Positions 23,900-31,069 of a DNA stretch of 42,362 nucleotides are shown one piece after another (position 1 is the stretch's first letter; each line of letters opens with the position of its first letter). Made by a program: the position numbers and the translations under genes. The stretch comes from CAZADS01 sp964483985 (GTDB lineage: Bacteria > Pseudomonadota > Alphaproteobacteria > Thalassobaculales > Thalassobaculaceae). Under the pieces are notes generated by a model. The model searched no databases. It saw only the letters and a list, made by a program, of their open reading frames with translations, and was not told the DNA's origin. The stretch spans positions 1-42,362 of the forward strand of contig CAZADS010000043.1 of the NCBI GenBank assembly GCA_964483985.1, read 5' to 3'.

Positions 23900-25015
23900 C
23901 TATATTGCTAAAACGTTTCTAGAAATTACATACTCCGACAAATTATCCCAATTTGCTTCAAAACCTAAACCAGGGGCGTCACCTAGTTGAAGTGTAGGTG
24001 ACGCGGAATCAAACAACGCATGTGGTTTAACTGCAAATTTAATGAACGCTGTTTCTACTAATGTTGGCTCGGGGCGGGATGCTGCTAAATGCGCCGTAGC
24101 ATGGTAACCTGGGCCCCAATAAAAACAATGGGGCACAACCCGTACAGCATAAGCTTGACTGAGCGCAAAAACACGACGCATTCCCGAGACACCGCCACAT
24201 TTGGTAACACTAGGCTGAACATTATCAATTGCACCCGCCTCAAATGCCGATTTAAAATCGTGTAACGTTGTCATGTTTTCGCCCGCCGAAATGGGGACCC
24301 CCTCAGCCCTTACTTCCGACATAGCTTCATAATCCTCCGGTGGCCATATCGGTTCTTCCAGCCAATGAAAGTCATCGTACAGAATTTCTTGTGCGATAGC
24401 TTTTGCCTCTGCCACTGTCCAAGGGCAGTTTACATCGAGACAAATATTATCTTCTGTATTTACTGCTGATCGAGCAGCTCGGAATGCTGGTACAGTCGTC
24501 TCATGTAATTTTATTGTCGTAAACCCATATTCTCTAGCCCTAGAAACGTTTTCAGCAACATCATCCAGGTTGCCTCCATATCGCATAAGGCTGGCATATT
24601 TTGTAAGTTCGGCATCATCTCCACCCAGCAAACGAAAGAGCGGCATTCCCGCCCGTTTTCCCGCTAAATCCCAAAGTGCAATATCAATAGCTGACAACGC
24701 ATACATCATTGGACCGGAACGACCCAAACCATGCAAAGGTCGCTCTAGTTCCGCGATTAACTTTGAAATTGATTTAGAGTCCTTTCCTAGTAGTAGAGGA
24801 ATAGCAATAGAATTAATAACGCTTTCTGTACCCGTAGCCATAACATGCCCAAAAGCTTCACCCCACCCAGAAAGCCCATCCGATGTCACGATTTTGATCA
24901 TGACCGATTCCATTTTTAACCAATCACCCAATCCTGGGCGCATACCTTGTCTTGATCCACCCGTATCAAAAGGAAGTGCAACACGAATTGTTTCCACTTC
25001 TACGATTTTACTCAT
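23900..25015 (-). CDS. Mandelate racemase/muconate lactonizing enzyme family protein (variant active site)
   Basis: 371-residue enolase-superfamily enzyme. Capping domain residues GGSRQGMRPGLGDWLK are followed by the barrel: TTIKLHETT with K-x-H in place of K-x-K, Asp in CLDVNCPW, WLEEPIW, SAGEN, then QPSVTKCGGV with Ser where mandelate racemase has the Asp of the His/Asp dyad, and VVPHCFYWGPG with the His. Metal binding is intact; the acid/base set differs from the enzyme at 14167-15252. ATG 25015 is the true start. The frame stays open upstream to 25105 only because it reads through the 3' exon of the tRNA and part of its intron. Confidence 0.85.
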   Translation of the reverse strand: MSKIVEVETIRVALPFDTGGSRQGMRPGLGDWLKMESVMIKIVTSDGLSGWGEAFGHVMATGTESVINSIAIPLLLGKDSKSISKLIAELERPLHGLGRSGPMMYALSAIDIALWDLAGKRAGMPLFRLLGGDDAELTKYASLMRYGGNLDDVAENVSRAREYGFTTIKLHETTVPAFRAARSAVNTEDNICLDVNCPWTVAEAKAIAQEILYDDFHWLEEPIWPPEDYEAMSEVRAEGVPISAGENMTTLHDFKSAFEAGAIDNVQPSVTKCGGVSGMRRVFALSQAYAVRVVPHCFYWGPGYHATAHLAASRPEPTLVETAFIKFAVKPHALFDSASPTLQLGDAPGLGFEANWDNLSEYVISRNVLAI

Positions 25016-25035
25016 GTTGCGAGCTCCAAGAAAAA

Positions 25036-25329
25036 TGGCGATCCCGACAGGATTCGAACCTGTGACCCTCAGATTCATCCCACCACAGCTTTCGCTGCCA
25101 CCCAACTAGGGTGTTTGTAGTCTGGACTTTCTCTTCATCATACCAACACGAAGTTGGCTTAGATGCGCACCGTCAAGTCTCTACACCTTCCCAGAATTCT
25201 AGGCTTGGCTCGGGATTGCCATTTTAAAGGTTTCCCCGAATTTGATGCGTTTTCATTCAGCAGTTTCCTCACCGAAGACCCAATAACAAATTAGGAATCT
25301 GATGCTCTATCCAACTGAGCTACGGGACC
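25036..25329 (-). tRNA. tRNA-Arg(CCU), interrupted by a group I intron
   Basis: Two exons, 25293-25329 (5', 37 nt) and 25036-25075 (3', 40 nt including encoded CCA). Joined, they form a full cloverleaf: acceptor GGTCCCG/CGGGATC (one G-U pair), D arm GCTC/GAGC, anticodon stem TCAGA/TCTGA with loop TTCCTAA and anticodon CCU, T arm ACAGG/CCTGT with loop TTCGAAT, discriminator G. The T-arm segment GGTTCGAATCC gives the locus away on the minus strand. Intron insertion is after U36, before A37, as in bacterial IC3 intron hosts. The rare AGG-decoding tRNA depends on ribozyme splicing to be functional. Confidence 0.95.
25076..25292 (-). ncRNA. Group I intron (IC3 type), self-splicing, within tRNA-Arg(CCU)
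   Basis: 217-nt intron with no ORF. It starts after U of the anticodon and ends with G (ωG) before AATCTGA. Minus-strand core blocks closely match what I remember of the Azoarcus tRNA-Ile intron: CAAATTCGGGGAAACC, CCCGAGCCAAGC, GGTGTAGAGACT and GTCCAGACTA. P7 pairs GACTT (25175-25179) with AAGTC (25125-25129), and P3 pairs CGCATC (25244-25249) with GGTGCG (25166-25171). The P7 and P3 pairs both differ from the remembered Azoarcus bases in a compensatory way, which supports a working fold. IGS pairing GGG with the 5' exon end CCU (last pair G·U) is plausible. Confidence 0.93.
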
Positions 25330-25494
25330 ATTGATTTAGTTTACCTTACCGATGTTAATTGATCAAAATTTTAAATAACCTATCATAATGTTTTTTGTGA
25401 CTTTGCAACCTAACAGAACCTATGTCTTAGTAGCACAAAATAACTGGAAGTTAGCTAATTGATTTGTTGGGTACGTCTGTTGAAAATAAAGACC

Positions 25495-25812
25495 ATGGTT
25501 AGAAAACACAACAAAAGATCAGATCTAGCCGAAATGGAGAAGCCTTTCCAACGACTGAAAGTAGATGAACTGATCTTACCATTTATGAATGGTGAATTGC
25601 TCGACGATAGGCCAACCCAATACGCAAGCGCTACAGTTATTAAGGATAAAATAGGAAACATGTCATACCAAGTCGAGCTTTTGGAAAACTCGACTTGGGA
25701 GGATATTTTCAGTGCTATAGACAACCTATTGATCAGATCGGGAGAAACGGTCCGCGTTGACTTGGTTGGGTTAGTATTGGTTGAAAACGTATTAAAACCA
25801 ATTTGGGCTTAA
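25495..25812 (+). CDS. Small hypothetical protein
   Basis: 105 residues from ATG 25495. The frame is open from 25459 with TTG alternatives, and no strong ribosome binding site decides between them. I do not recognise the family. A basic N-terminus (VRKHNKRSD) is followed by KPFQRLKVDELILPFMNGE and alternating strands and helices near WEDIFSAIDNLLIR, a soluble small domain with no membrane segment or cysteine cluster. It stands between the intron-containing tRNA and a convergent GST gene. Confidence 0.6.
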   Translation: MVRKHNKRSDLAEMEKPFQRLKVDELILPFMNGELLDDRPTQYASATVIKDKIGNMSYQVELLENSTWEDIFSAIDNLLIRSGETVRVDLVGLVLVENVLKPIWA

Positions 25813-25907
25813 AAAACATTACAAATTTTGTATTTAGAAATCAACAAAACAACTTTCATAAGGTCATTCAATCAAAACCAATTTAAACAATATTTAGCAC
25901 TCAACAT

Positions 25908-26540
25908 TTATAGGAACGCACTTGCTCGATCACTTACCCTGGAGTACCAACGCCGCGCATTTTCAGCATTCTCGGGCAAGATGATTTTGACCCATTTAGC
26001 AAAATCCAAAACCACTAGAAGATCAATATCTGCTACAGAAAAAGCATCCCCTGCAACAAACGTCTTTTCCCCTATGATTTCTTCAACCCCCTCTAAGAAA
26101 CGTTTAAGTCGAATTCTCCCTCTATCAGCAAGAGCTGGAATTTGCTCGTAATTATATGATCCTGTAAGGGCCCTGTTTTTCATACTGGGAGCCGAATTTC
26201 GCAGCGCTTCAGCAACCGCCATTAGACCCTCCATCTCAATTCTCCACTGCAGATCAGCTATTGTGCCCTGTTCATCCGCCGTACGGCCCATTAGACACGG
26301 GTTTGGGCTAATCGCTTCGATATAATTTCTTATCCCAGCTGTGCTAGTAAATCGCAAACCGTCCTCTGTAACTAGCACTGGCACGGTACAATTGGGATTT
26401 ATCTCTTTGAATTCGGGCCCAAATTGTTCTCCACTCTTCAAATCTATTTCTATCGTTTCAACATTTAATTTTTTTTCCGCAATGAACATTCTCACGCGAC
26501 GAGGAGATGGAGCCGTTTTACAATCATAAAATTTTATCAT
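25908..26540 (-). CDS. Glutathione S-transferase family protein
   Basis: 210 residues. The N-terminal thioredoxin-like domain reads IKFYDCKTAPSPRRVRMF (catalytic region at Ser/Cys near residues 6-12) with EINPNCTVPVLVTEDG, the cis-Pro element that binds glutathione. The helical C-terminal domain has FVAGDAFSVADIDLLVVLDF, the conserved N-capping box and hydrophobic staple. Likely conjugates or isomerises an electrophilic substrate in the cytoplasm. The next gene upstream on this strand is far away, so it is probably transcribed alone. Confidence 0.88.
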   Translation of the reverse strand: MIKFYDCKTAPSPRRVRMFIAEKKLNVETIEIDLKSGEQFGPEFKEINPNCTVPVLVTEDGLRFTSTAGIRNYIEAISPNPCLMGRTADEQGTIADLQWRIEMEGLMAVAEALRNSAPSMKNRALTGSYNYEQIPALADRGRIRLKRFLEGVEEIIGEKTFVAGDAFSVADIDLLVVLDFAKWVKIILPENAENARRWYSRVSDRASAFL

Positions 26541-27115
26541 AAGTATTTCGCCACTTGTAAGTGATTAAACCAACTTTTATGAAAGCTTAATAGCTATTAA
26601 TAGCCGCACTTAAATCTGGTTTGCATGCATTTTCCAAGAAATCAAAACATTTGATAGATATAAAAGGGTCTGTTGCAATCAGATTAAATCTGGTCCAGAA
26701 ATTTTCGAAATTTACATAACAATCCCAAACCCCTGTTTCAAAGCCGCATCTTTAATAAACCAGAGACCCATTAATACAGGATAGACAAATATAATTCTGT
26801 TGCGCACGACCGGTTGGCCCATTCATACCATATTCCGTTCTGTTTACAATCGTATTCACGTGTTCTATTTAAAAGGACTAAGTAAGCAAACCGGAAGGTT
26901 ATTCAACGCAACCGTTTGAGCTGTCATTCTCCACCCCACTGCCATACCAAAGGCATATATTTTTAAGTTCAAAATTCACCCCGTTTTATTGATCTTATTA
27001 ATAAGGGTTTAAAGCGAAGCTTTTAGTTTTGATTGATTTATTAAAGGATAAGTTTACCTATAAAGCGCAAGCGCGGTATATTTTAAGATAATCTTAAAAC
27101 GAAAATTGTTAAAAA
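26541..27115. other. 575-base spacer without a convincing gene
   Basis: AT-rich stretch between the GST gene and the divergently transcribed hydrolase. On the minus strand a 36-codon frame (26712-26822) encodes one hydrophobic segment (IIFVYPVLMGLWFIKDAAL). It has a stop codon immediately upstream of its ATG and no matching neighbour, so it may be a fragment of a lost membrane protein. A long promoter region for either gene is also possible. I see no tRNA, repeat or clear terminator here. Confidence 0.4.
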
Positions 27116-27916
27116 ATGGGAATCCAAAAATTAAACACCGGAGATATTGAAATCGCCTATCGATGGGATGGGGTTACCCACGGTCCGGTTGTGATGATGG
27201 CACATGCCATGGGCACTAGTCACCGGATTTGGGATCAGCAAATCGATCCGTTAGTAGAACATTACCGACTTCTGCGCTATGACTGGCGAGGTCACGGACA
27301 CACTGACGCGCCCGCGGGTCCTTACACACTGACCCAATTCGTTGAGGACGCCGTCAAAACCATGGATGCCTTGAAATTAGAAAGCGTACATTGGGTGGGT
27401 ATCTCTACCGGAGGAATGATTGGTCAAGGTATAGCCATTAATCATCCAGAACGATTACGCTCATTAATACTTTGCAACACAACTTCACAATCTAATCCTT
27501 GGTACCGAGGATGGGTAGCTGAACGCCAAAAAACTTTAAGGGAAAAGGGGATGGAAGCCGTCTGGGATATGACTAAACACCTATGGTTCACCGATAATTT
27601 TGTAGATACCAACGGTATAGATTACAATACTGTAAGGCAAATTTTTATCCGAACTCCAAAATTCGGATATTTAGGGGGTACTTCCGCCGTAGCAGATCTT
27701 AATTACAAAGATCTTTTAACTCAAATCAAAATACCAACTCGGATAATAGCAGCTAGCGACGACCCCGTTACGCCAGTAGCGCGTTCCGAGGAAATTCGAG
27801 ACAATATAGAAAACGCTGTTATGTTCGTAATTGAAGGACAACGCCATTTTTCAAATGTCGAAGCGCCCGAGCAATTTAATAAATTGCTTAAAGCTTGTTT
27901 AGACGAAGTAAGCTAG
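27116..27916 (+). CDS. Alpha/beta hydrolase (3-oxoadipate enol-lactonase-like)
   Basis: 266-residue alpha/beta hydrolase resembling PcaD. The nucleophile elbow is GISTGGM with catalytic Ser near residue 100, the acid lies in AASDDPVTP, and the His in EGQRHFSNVEAP. The oxyanion region is AHAMGTSHRIWD, and YDWRGHGHTDAP is the usual PcaD-like block. It could open a lactone in an aromatic or lactone degradation route, or act as a related esterase. No other beta-ketoadipate genes are nearby. It ends 2 bases from the stop of the convergent aminotransferase gene. Confidence 0.87.
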   Translation: MGIQKLNTGDIEIAYRWDGVTHGPVVMMAHAMGTSHRIWDQQIDPLVEHYRLLRYDWRGHGHTDAPAGPYTLTQFVEDAVKTMDALKLESVHWVGISTGGMIGQGIAINHPERLRSLILCNTTSQSNPWYRGWVAERQKTLREKGMEAVWDMTKHLWFTDNFVDTNGIDYNTVRQIFIRTPKFGYLGGTSAVADLNYKDLLTQIKIPTRIIAASDDPVTPVARSEEIRDNIENAVMFVIEGQRHFSNVEAPEQFNKLLKACLDEVS

Positions 27917-27918
27917 TT

Positions 27919-29286
27919 TTATCGGATTTCCGCCCAGGTATCATCTAATGACCGACCCAATCGGTCAGACATCTCCTCGAGTTCGCCTTCTGTAATTATC
28001 AATGGAGGAGCAAAAACCAACCTGTCTCCAACTGCGCGGGGAATTAAACCATTTTTAAGGGCATTTTCCTGAAATCTTCCCGCCACATTCAACTCTGATT
28101 CGAAAGGAACTCTAGCCATGCCATCTCGCATTAATTCGATGCCACAAATGAGTCCACAACCCCGAATGTCGCCAATCAATGGGTGATCAATGTGTTGTTC
28201 CAACGCAGACATAAACGCGGGGGAGATCGATTTAACCTGATTTACGATATCCATCTCTTCATAAATTTTTATAACTTCCAACGCGACAGCACAAGCAACT
28301 GGATGCCCGGCGTACGTAAACCCGTGAGCAAAAGATCCAAGTTTATCACTCTGTTTAATCATTGCCTGATAGATCTTATCATTGATCATTAATGCAGATA
28401 TTGGCTGCATGGCCGCAGACAACGCTTTAGCAGAGCTGATCATATCAGGCTTCAATCCAAAAGTCTGTGAACCCCACATCTCTCCGGTTCTACCAAAGCC
28501 ACAAATAACCTCATCGGCTACAAACAGAATATCATATTTTTGAAGAACTTCCTGTATTTTTTGAAAGTATGTTGCTGGTGGAAGTACTGCTCCACCAGCA
28601 CCCATAACCGGTTCCGCAAAGAATGCGGCCACCGTATCGGGACCTTCTTCCAAAATCAGCGTTTCAAGCGATAATGCCATGCGAGTTGAAAAAGCCTCTT
28701 CACTTTCGTCCTCTTCATGACGTCGATAATAATGAGGAAATTCCGTGTGAAGAAACGGGGTAAAAGGCAAGCCAAAATCTGCATGCATATCTGGCTTTCC
28801 CGACAGGCTCACGGCTGCCGCGGTACTTCCATGGTAACCCATTTGCCGAGCAATAATTTTCCTCTTTTCTGGTTTTCCAATCGCGTTATGATAATACCAA
28901 ATCAATTTGATTGCCGTGTCATTAGCTTCTGAACCAGAACACTGAAACAATATTTTAGACATCGGAACTGGTGCGATAGCGAGTAATTTTTCAGCTAAAT
29001 CGACGCTTGGTTCGGTCGAGCGATGACGAAACGAATGATAATAACCAAGCGAACACATTTGATTATAAGCGACTTTTGCAAGACGCTCCATTCCAAATCC
29101 CAGAGAAGCGCACCATAAACCCGCCACGCTTTCAATATAGTCCTTCCCATTGTCATCGTAAATTCTTGAACCTTTACCATGGGTAACGACCATTGGCCCG
29201 ATTTTCTCGTGCAGGGAAAGGTTAGTCTGCGGATGTATGATGCTCGCGATATCACGGGCGTGAACCGAATTTGGAATTACCTTCAT
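27919..29286 (-). CDS. Class III (omega-type) aminotransferase
   Basis: 455-residue PLP enzyme that moves an amino group, often from a terminal amine or beta-alanine, to pyruvate or a similar keto acid. The cofactor Asp is in FVADEVICGFGRTG, and the Schiff-base Lys in SSAKALSAAMQPISALMIN. ESVAGLWCASLGFG near the N-terminus and FQCSGSEANDTAIKL complete the cofactor site. ATG 29286 has GGAGG at 7 bases. The closest types in memory are omega-amino acid:pyruvate and taurine-like aminotransferases. It may feed 2-oxo acids and aldehydes to the nearby dehydrogenases, which is inference. Single-gene unit. Confidence 0.9.
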   Translation of the reverse strand: MKVIPNSVHARDIASIIHPQTNLSLHEKIGPMVVTHGKGSRIYDDNGKDYIESVAGLWCASLGFGMERLAKVAYNQMCSLGYYHSFRHRSTEPSVDLAEKLLAIAPVPMSKILFQCSGSEANDTAIKLIWYYHNAIGKPEKRKIIARQMGYHGSTAAAVSLSGKPDMHADFGLPFTPFLHTEFPHYYRRHEEDESEEAFSTRMALSLETLILEEGPDTVAAFFAEPVMGAGGAVLPPATYFQKIQEVLQKYDILFVADEVICGFGRTGEMWGSQTFGLKPDMISSAKALSAAMQPISALMINDKIYQAMIKQSDKLGSFAHGFTYAGHPVACAVALEVIKIYEEMDIVNQVKSISPAFMSALEQHIDHPLIGDIRGCGLICGIELMRDGMARVPFESELNVAGRFQENALKNGLIPRAVGDRLVFAPPLIITEGELEEMSDRLGRSLDDTWAEIR

Positions 29287-29456
29287 TATTGGCCTCCGGC
29301 TATAAAATAAATTGGATCACTGGGGGTTCTTAATTTCTGATACACAGGACAATATCGCATCTCTTTACTTCTACAGCCAATTGTTTAAGAATCATAAAGT
29401 TCCGAATAATTTAATCTAACAGGTGCTTGGAATTGGGAGTTTTCAAAATTCGATTA

Positions 29457-30095
29457 TCAATCGCCTAGATTATCCGTTCTTGCGCGATTGCCAAGATAAC
29501 CGCCGTGATGGCGTAACCCATATTCCTCACGAGTAATTCCTTTATCCTCCATTAAAACTAACGCCAGAGCATCTCCTACCGCTGACATTACTGCCATACT
29601 TGCGGTTGGAGTGAGTCCTAACGGACAAGGTTCGGCAATAACTCCCATATCGACGATCACGTCCGAAAGATCCCGAAGACCGGAATCCCTATGGGATGTT
29701 ATACCAATGACGGAGCCAACATTCATTTGTCGACTCAATTGAATAAATTCCAAGACTTCGCGAGTTTTACCACTGGTCGAAAATGCGACAATACAATCTC
29801 CATTAGCAAGCATTCCTAGGTCTCCATGAGCCGCCTCTGCCGGGTGGATGAATACAGCAGGCGTTGCCGTAGAACTAAGTATCGCTGCAAATTTTCGGCC
29901 TACAAATCCCGCTTTACCCATGCCAGTAGCGATAATTTTCCCAGAACATTCTTTTAACAGATCAACCGCTTTAGCATATGAATCATCGACAACGACCGCG
30001 CTAATAGCTTCAGCTTCAGTATCAAGCACTCTTCTTATTCGGGCAGCTGTGGAAGCCTTAGAAGAAGTATTATGAATCGATGCAATTTCACCCAT
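29457..30095 (-). CDS. SIS-domain sugar-phosphate isomerase, KdsD/GutQ-like but without CBS domains
   Basis: 212-residue protein matching the N-terminal SIS domain of arabinose-5-phosphate isomerase: GKIIATGMGKAGFVGRKFAA, HPAEAAHGDLGMLA, VAFSTSGKTREVLEFI and CPLGLTPTASMAVMSAVGDA. KdsD/KpsF proteins have about 320 residues with two CBS domains after the SIS domain. Here the chain ends soon after ALALVLMEDKG with a short tail containing GLRHHGGYLG. A CBS-less version is known in some genomes, and no adjacent frame carries a lost CBS half. It could still isomerise ribulose-5-phosphate to arabinose-5-phosphate for Kdo synthesis. No Kdo genes lie nearby. Confidence 0.85.
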   Translation of the reverse strand: MGEIASIHNTSSKASTAARIRRVLDTEAEAISAVVVDDSYAKAVDLLKECSGKIIATGMGKAGFVGRKFAAILSSTATPAVFIHPAEAAHGDLGMLANGDCIVAFSTSGKTREVLEFIQLSRQMNVGSVIGITSHRDSGLRDLSDVIVDMGVIAEPCPLGLTPTASMAVMSAVGDALALVLMEDKGITREEYGLRHHGGYLGNRARTDNLGD

Positions 30096-30274
30096 GATAT
30101 CAAACCTTATCCACGAATCTTCATGGAAACCAGACCAAACAATGATTTAACAAACAAAATATTTAACTGCCTACTCGAAATAGAAATTAGCATTTTGTTT
30201 TTTAGTTAATATTGCCCTAAACGATGTACTCACTTATTTTTCAATCAAACCTTTTTCAATGATTGGAATATACC

Positions 30275-31069
30275 ATGCCCGAACCCGTTGTACTCTTAAA
30301 TCTTGATCGCCGTGGAGTGGCAACAATCACCATTAACCGCCCAAAAGTAAATAATGCATATAACGGCGAAGTCATTCAATCAATGATAGATGCAGTAGAA
30401 AAATTTGGACAGGACAAAAACGTCCGCGTAATAGTCATTCGTGGTAATGGTCCCCATTTCCAAGCGGGAGCCGATTTAAAATGGTTGATAGAAATTGGCC
30501 GGCTTTCCCCAGAAGAAAATGTCGCCGTCTCATTACGGACAGCTAAAGCCATACGCGGTTTAACTGAAACCCTTAAACCAACTATCGCATTAATTCACGG
30601 TGGGTGTTTTGGTGGTGGCACAGGAATCGCGGCAGCATGTGATATTGTCATTGCAAGCGAGGATTCCCTATTTTCAATCACAGAAGCGCGCTGGGGTGTT
30701 ATTGCCACTATCATTATCCCCCAATTAAACACCAGCATGGGGCCTCGAAACACTAGACGATATGCACTTACCTGTGAAAGATTTAACGCTTACATCGCAA
30801 AAGAGTTGGGACTAGTGCACGAAATATGCCCGTCAGGATCGTTGGATATGGCAGTTGCTCCCATAATTGAGAATTTACTGCTTGCAGCCCCCGGGGCTGC
30901 TGCAGAAACCAAAAAAGCAATTCTAAAGGATGCCGGTCTACTGTTGGAAAATGACTATTTTGAGGAGCTAGTAGCTTCCCATGCAGCCAAACGCCAAACG
31001 GATGAAGCGTTGGAGGGCCTCACCAGCTTTGCAGAGAAACGAAGACCGTCTTGGTACCCAGAGATCTAA
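30275..31069 (+). CDS. Enoyl-CoA hydratase/isomerase-family protein
   Basis: 264-residue crotonase-fold protein. The oxyanion hole is formed by QAGADLKWL and GGCFGGGTGIAAACDI. FSITEARWGVIAT carries the conserved Glu at the first catalytic position, but the second conserved part (normally GxIP) reads IATIIIPQL, so the second catalytic Glu is not clear. Reaction: hydration, isomerisation or cleavage of an acyl-CoA in beta-oxidation-like catabolism. ATG 30275 is chosen over TTG 30263. The helicase gene overlaps or closely follows its 3' end on the same strand, a pairing with no obvious functional sense. Confidence 0.88.
   Translation: MPEPVVLLNLDRRGVATITINRPKVNNAYNGEVIQSMIDAVEKFGQDKNVRVIVIRGNGPHFQAGADLKWLIEIGRLSPEENVAVSLRTAKAIRGLTETLKPTIALIHGGCFGGGTGIAAACDIVIASEDSLFSITEARWGVIATIIIPQLNTSMGPRNTRRYALTCERFNAYIAKELGLVHEICPSGSLDMAVAPIIENLLLAAPGAAAETKKAILKDAGLLLENDYFEELVASHAAKRQTDEALEGLTSFAEKRRPSWYPEI

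Noticed and set aside
25016..25105. Longer start of the second enolase-type gene, adding 30 residues
   Set aside because: This part is the sequence from the gene through the tRNA 3' exon into the intron. ATG 25015 is the first Met giving the family N-terminus.
24570..25109. 180-codon open frame on the plus strand opposite the enolase-type gene
   Set aside because: Its end (PTGFEPVTLRF) is the usual artefact of translating the antisense of a tRNA T-arm. The minus-strand gene explains the rest.
27065..27074. GCGCAAGCGC upstream of the alpha/beta hydrolase gene as a hairpin or operator
   Set aside because: The loop would be only 2 bases, and no second copy or poly-T run accompanies it.
30981..31028. 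ATG 30981 or 31002 as start of the helicase gene
   Set aside because: Overlaps the enoyl-CoA hydratase gene by 68-89 bases, and the added residues are Arg/Lys-rich with no family match.
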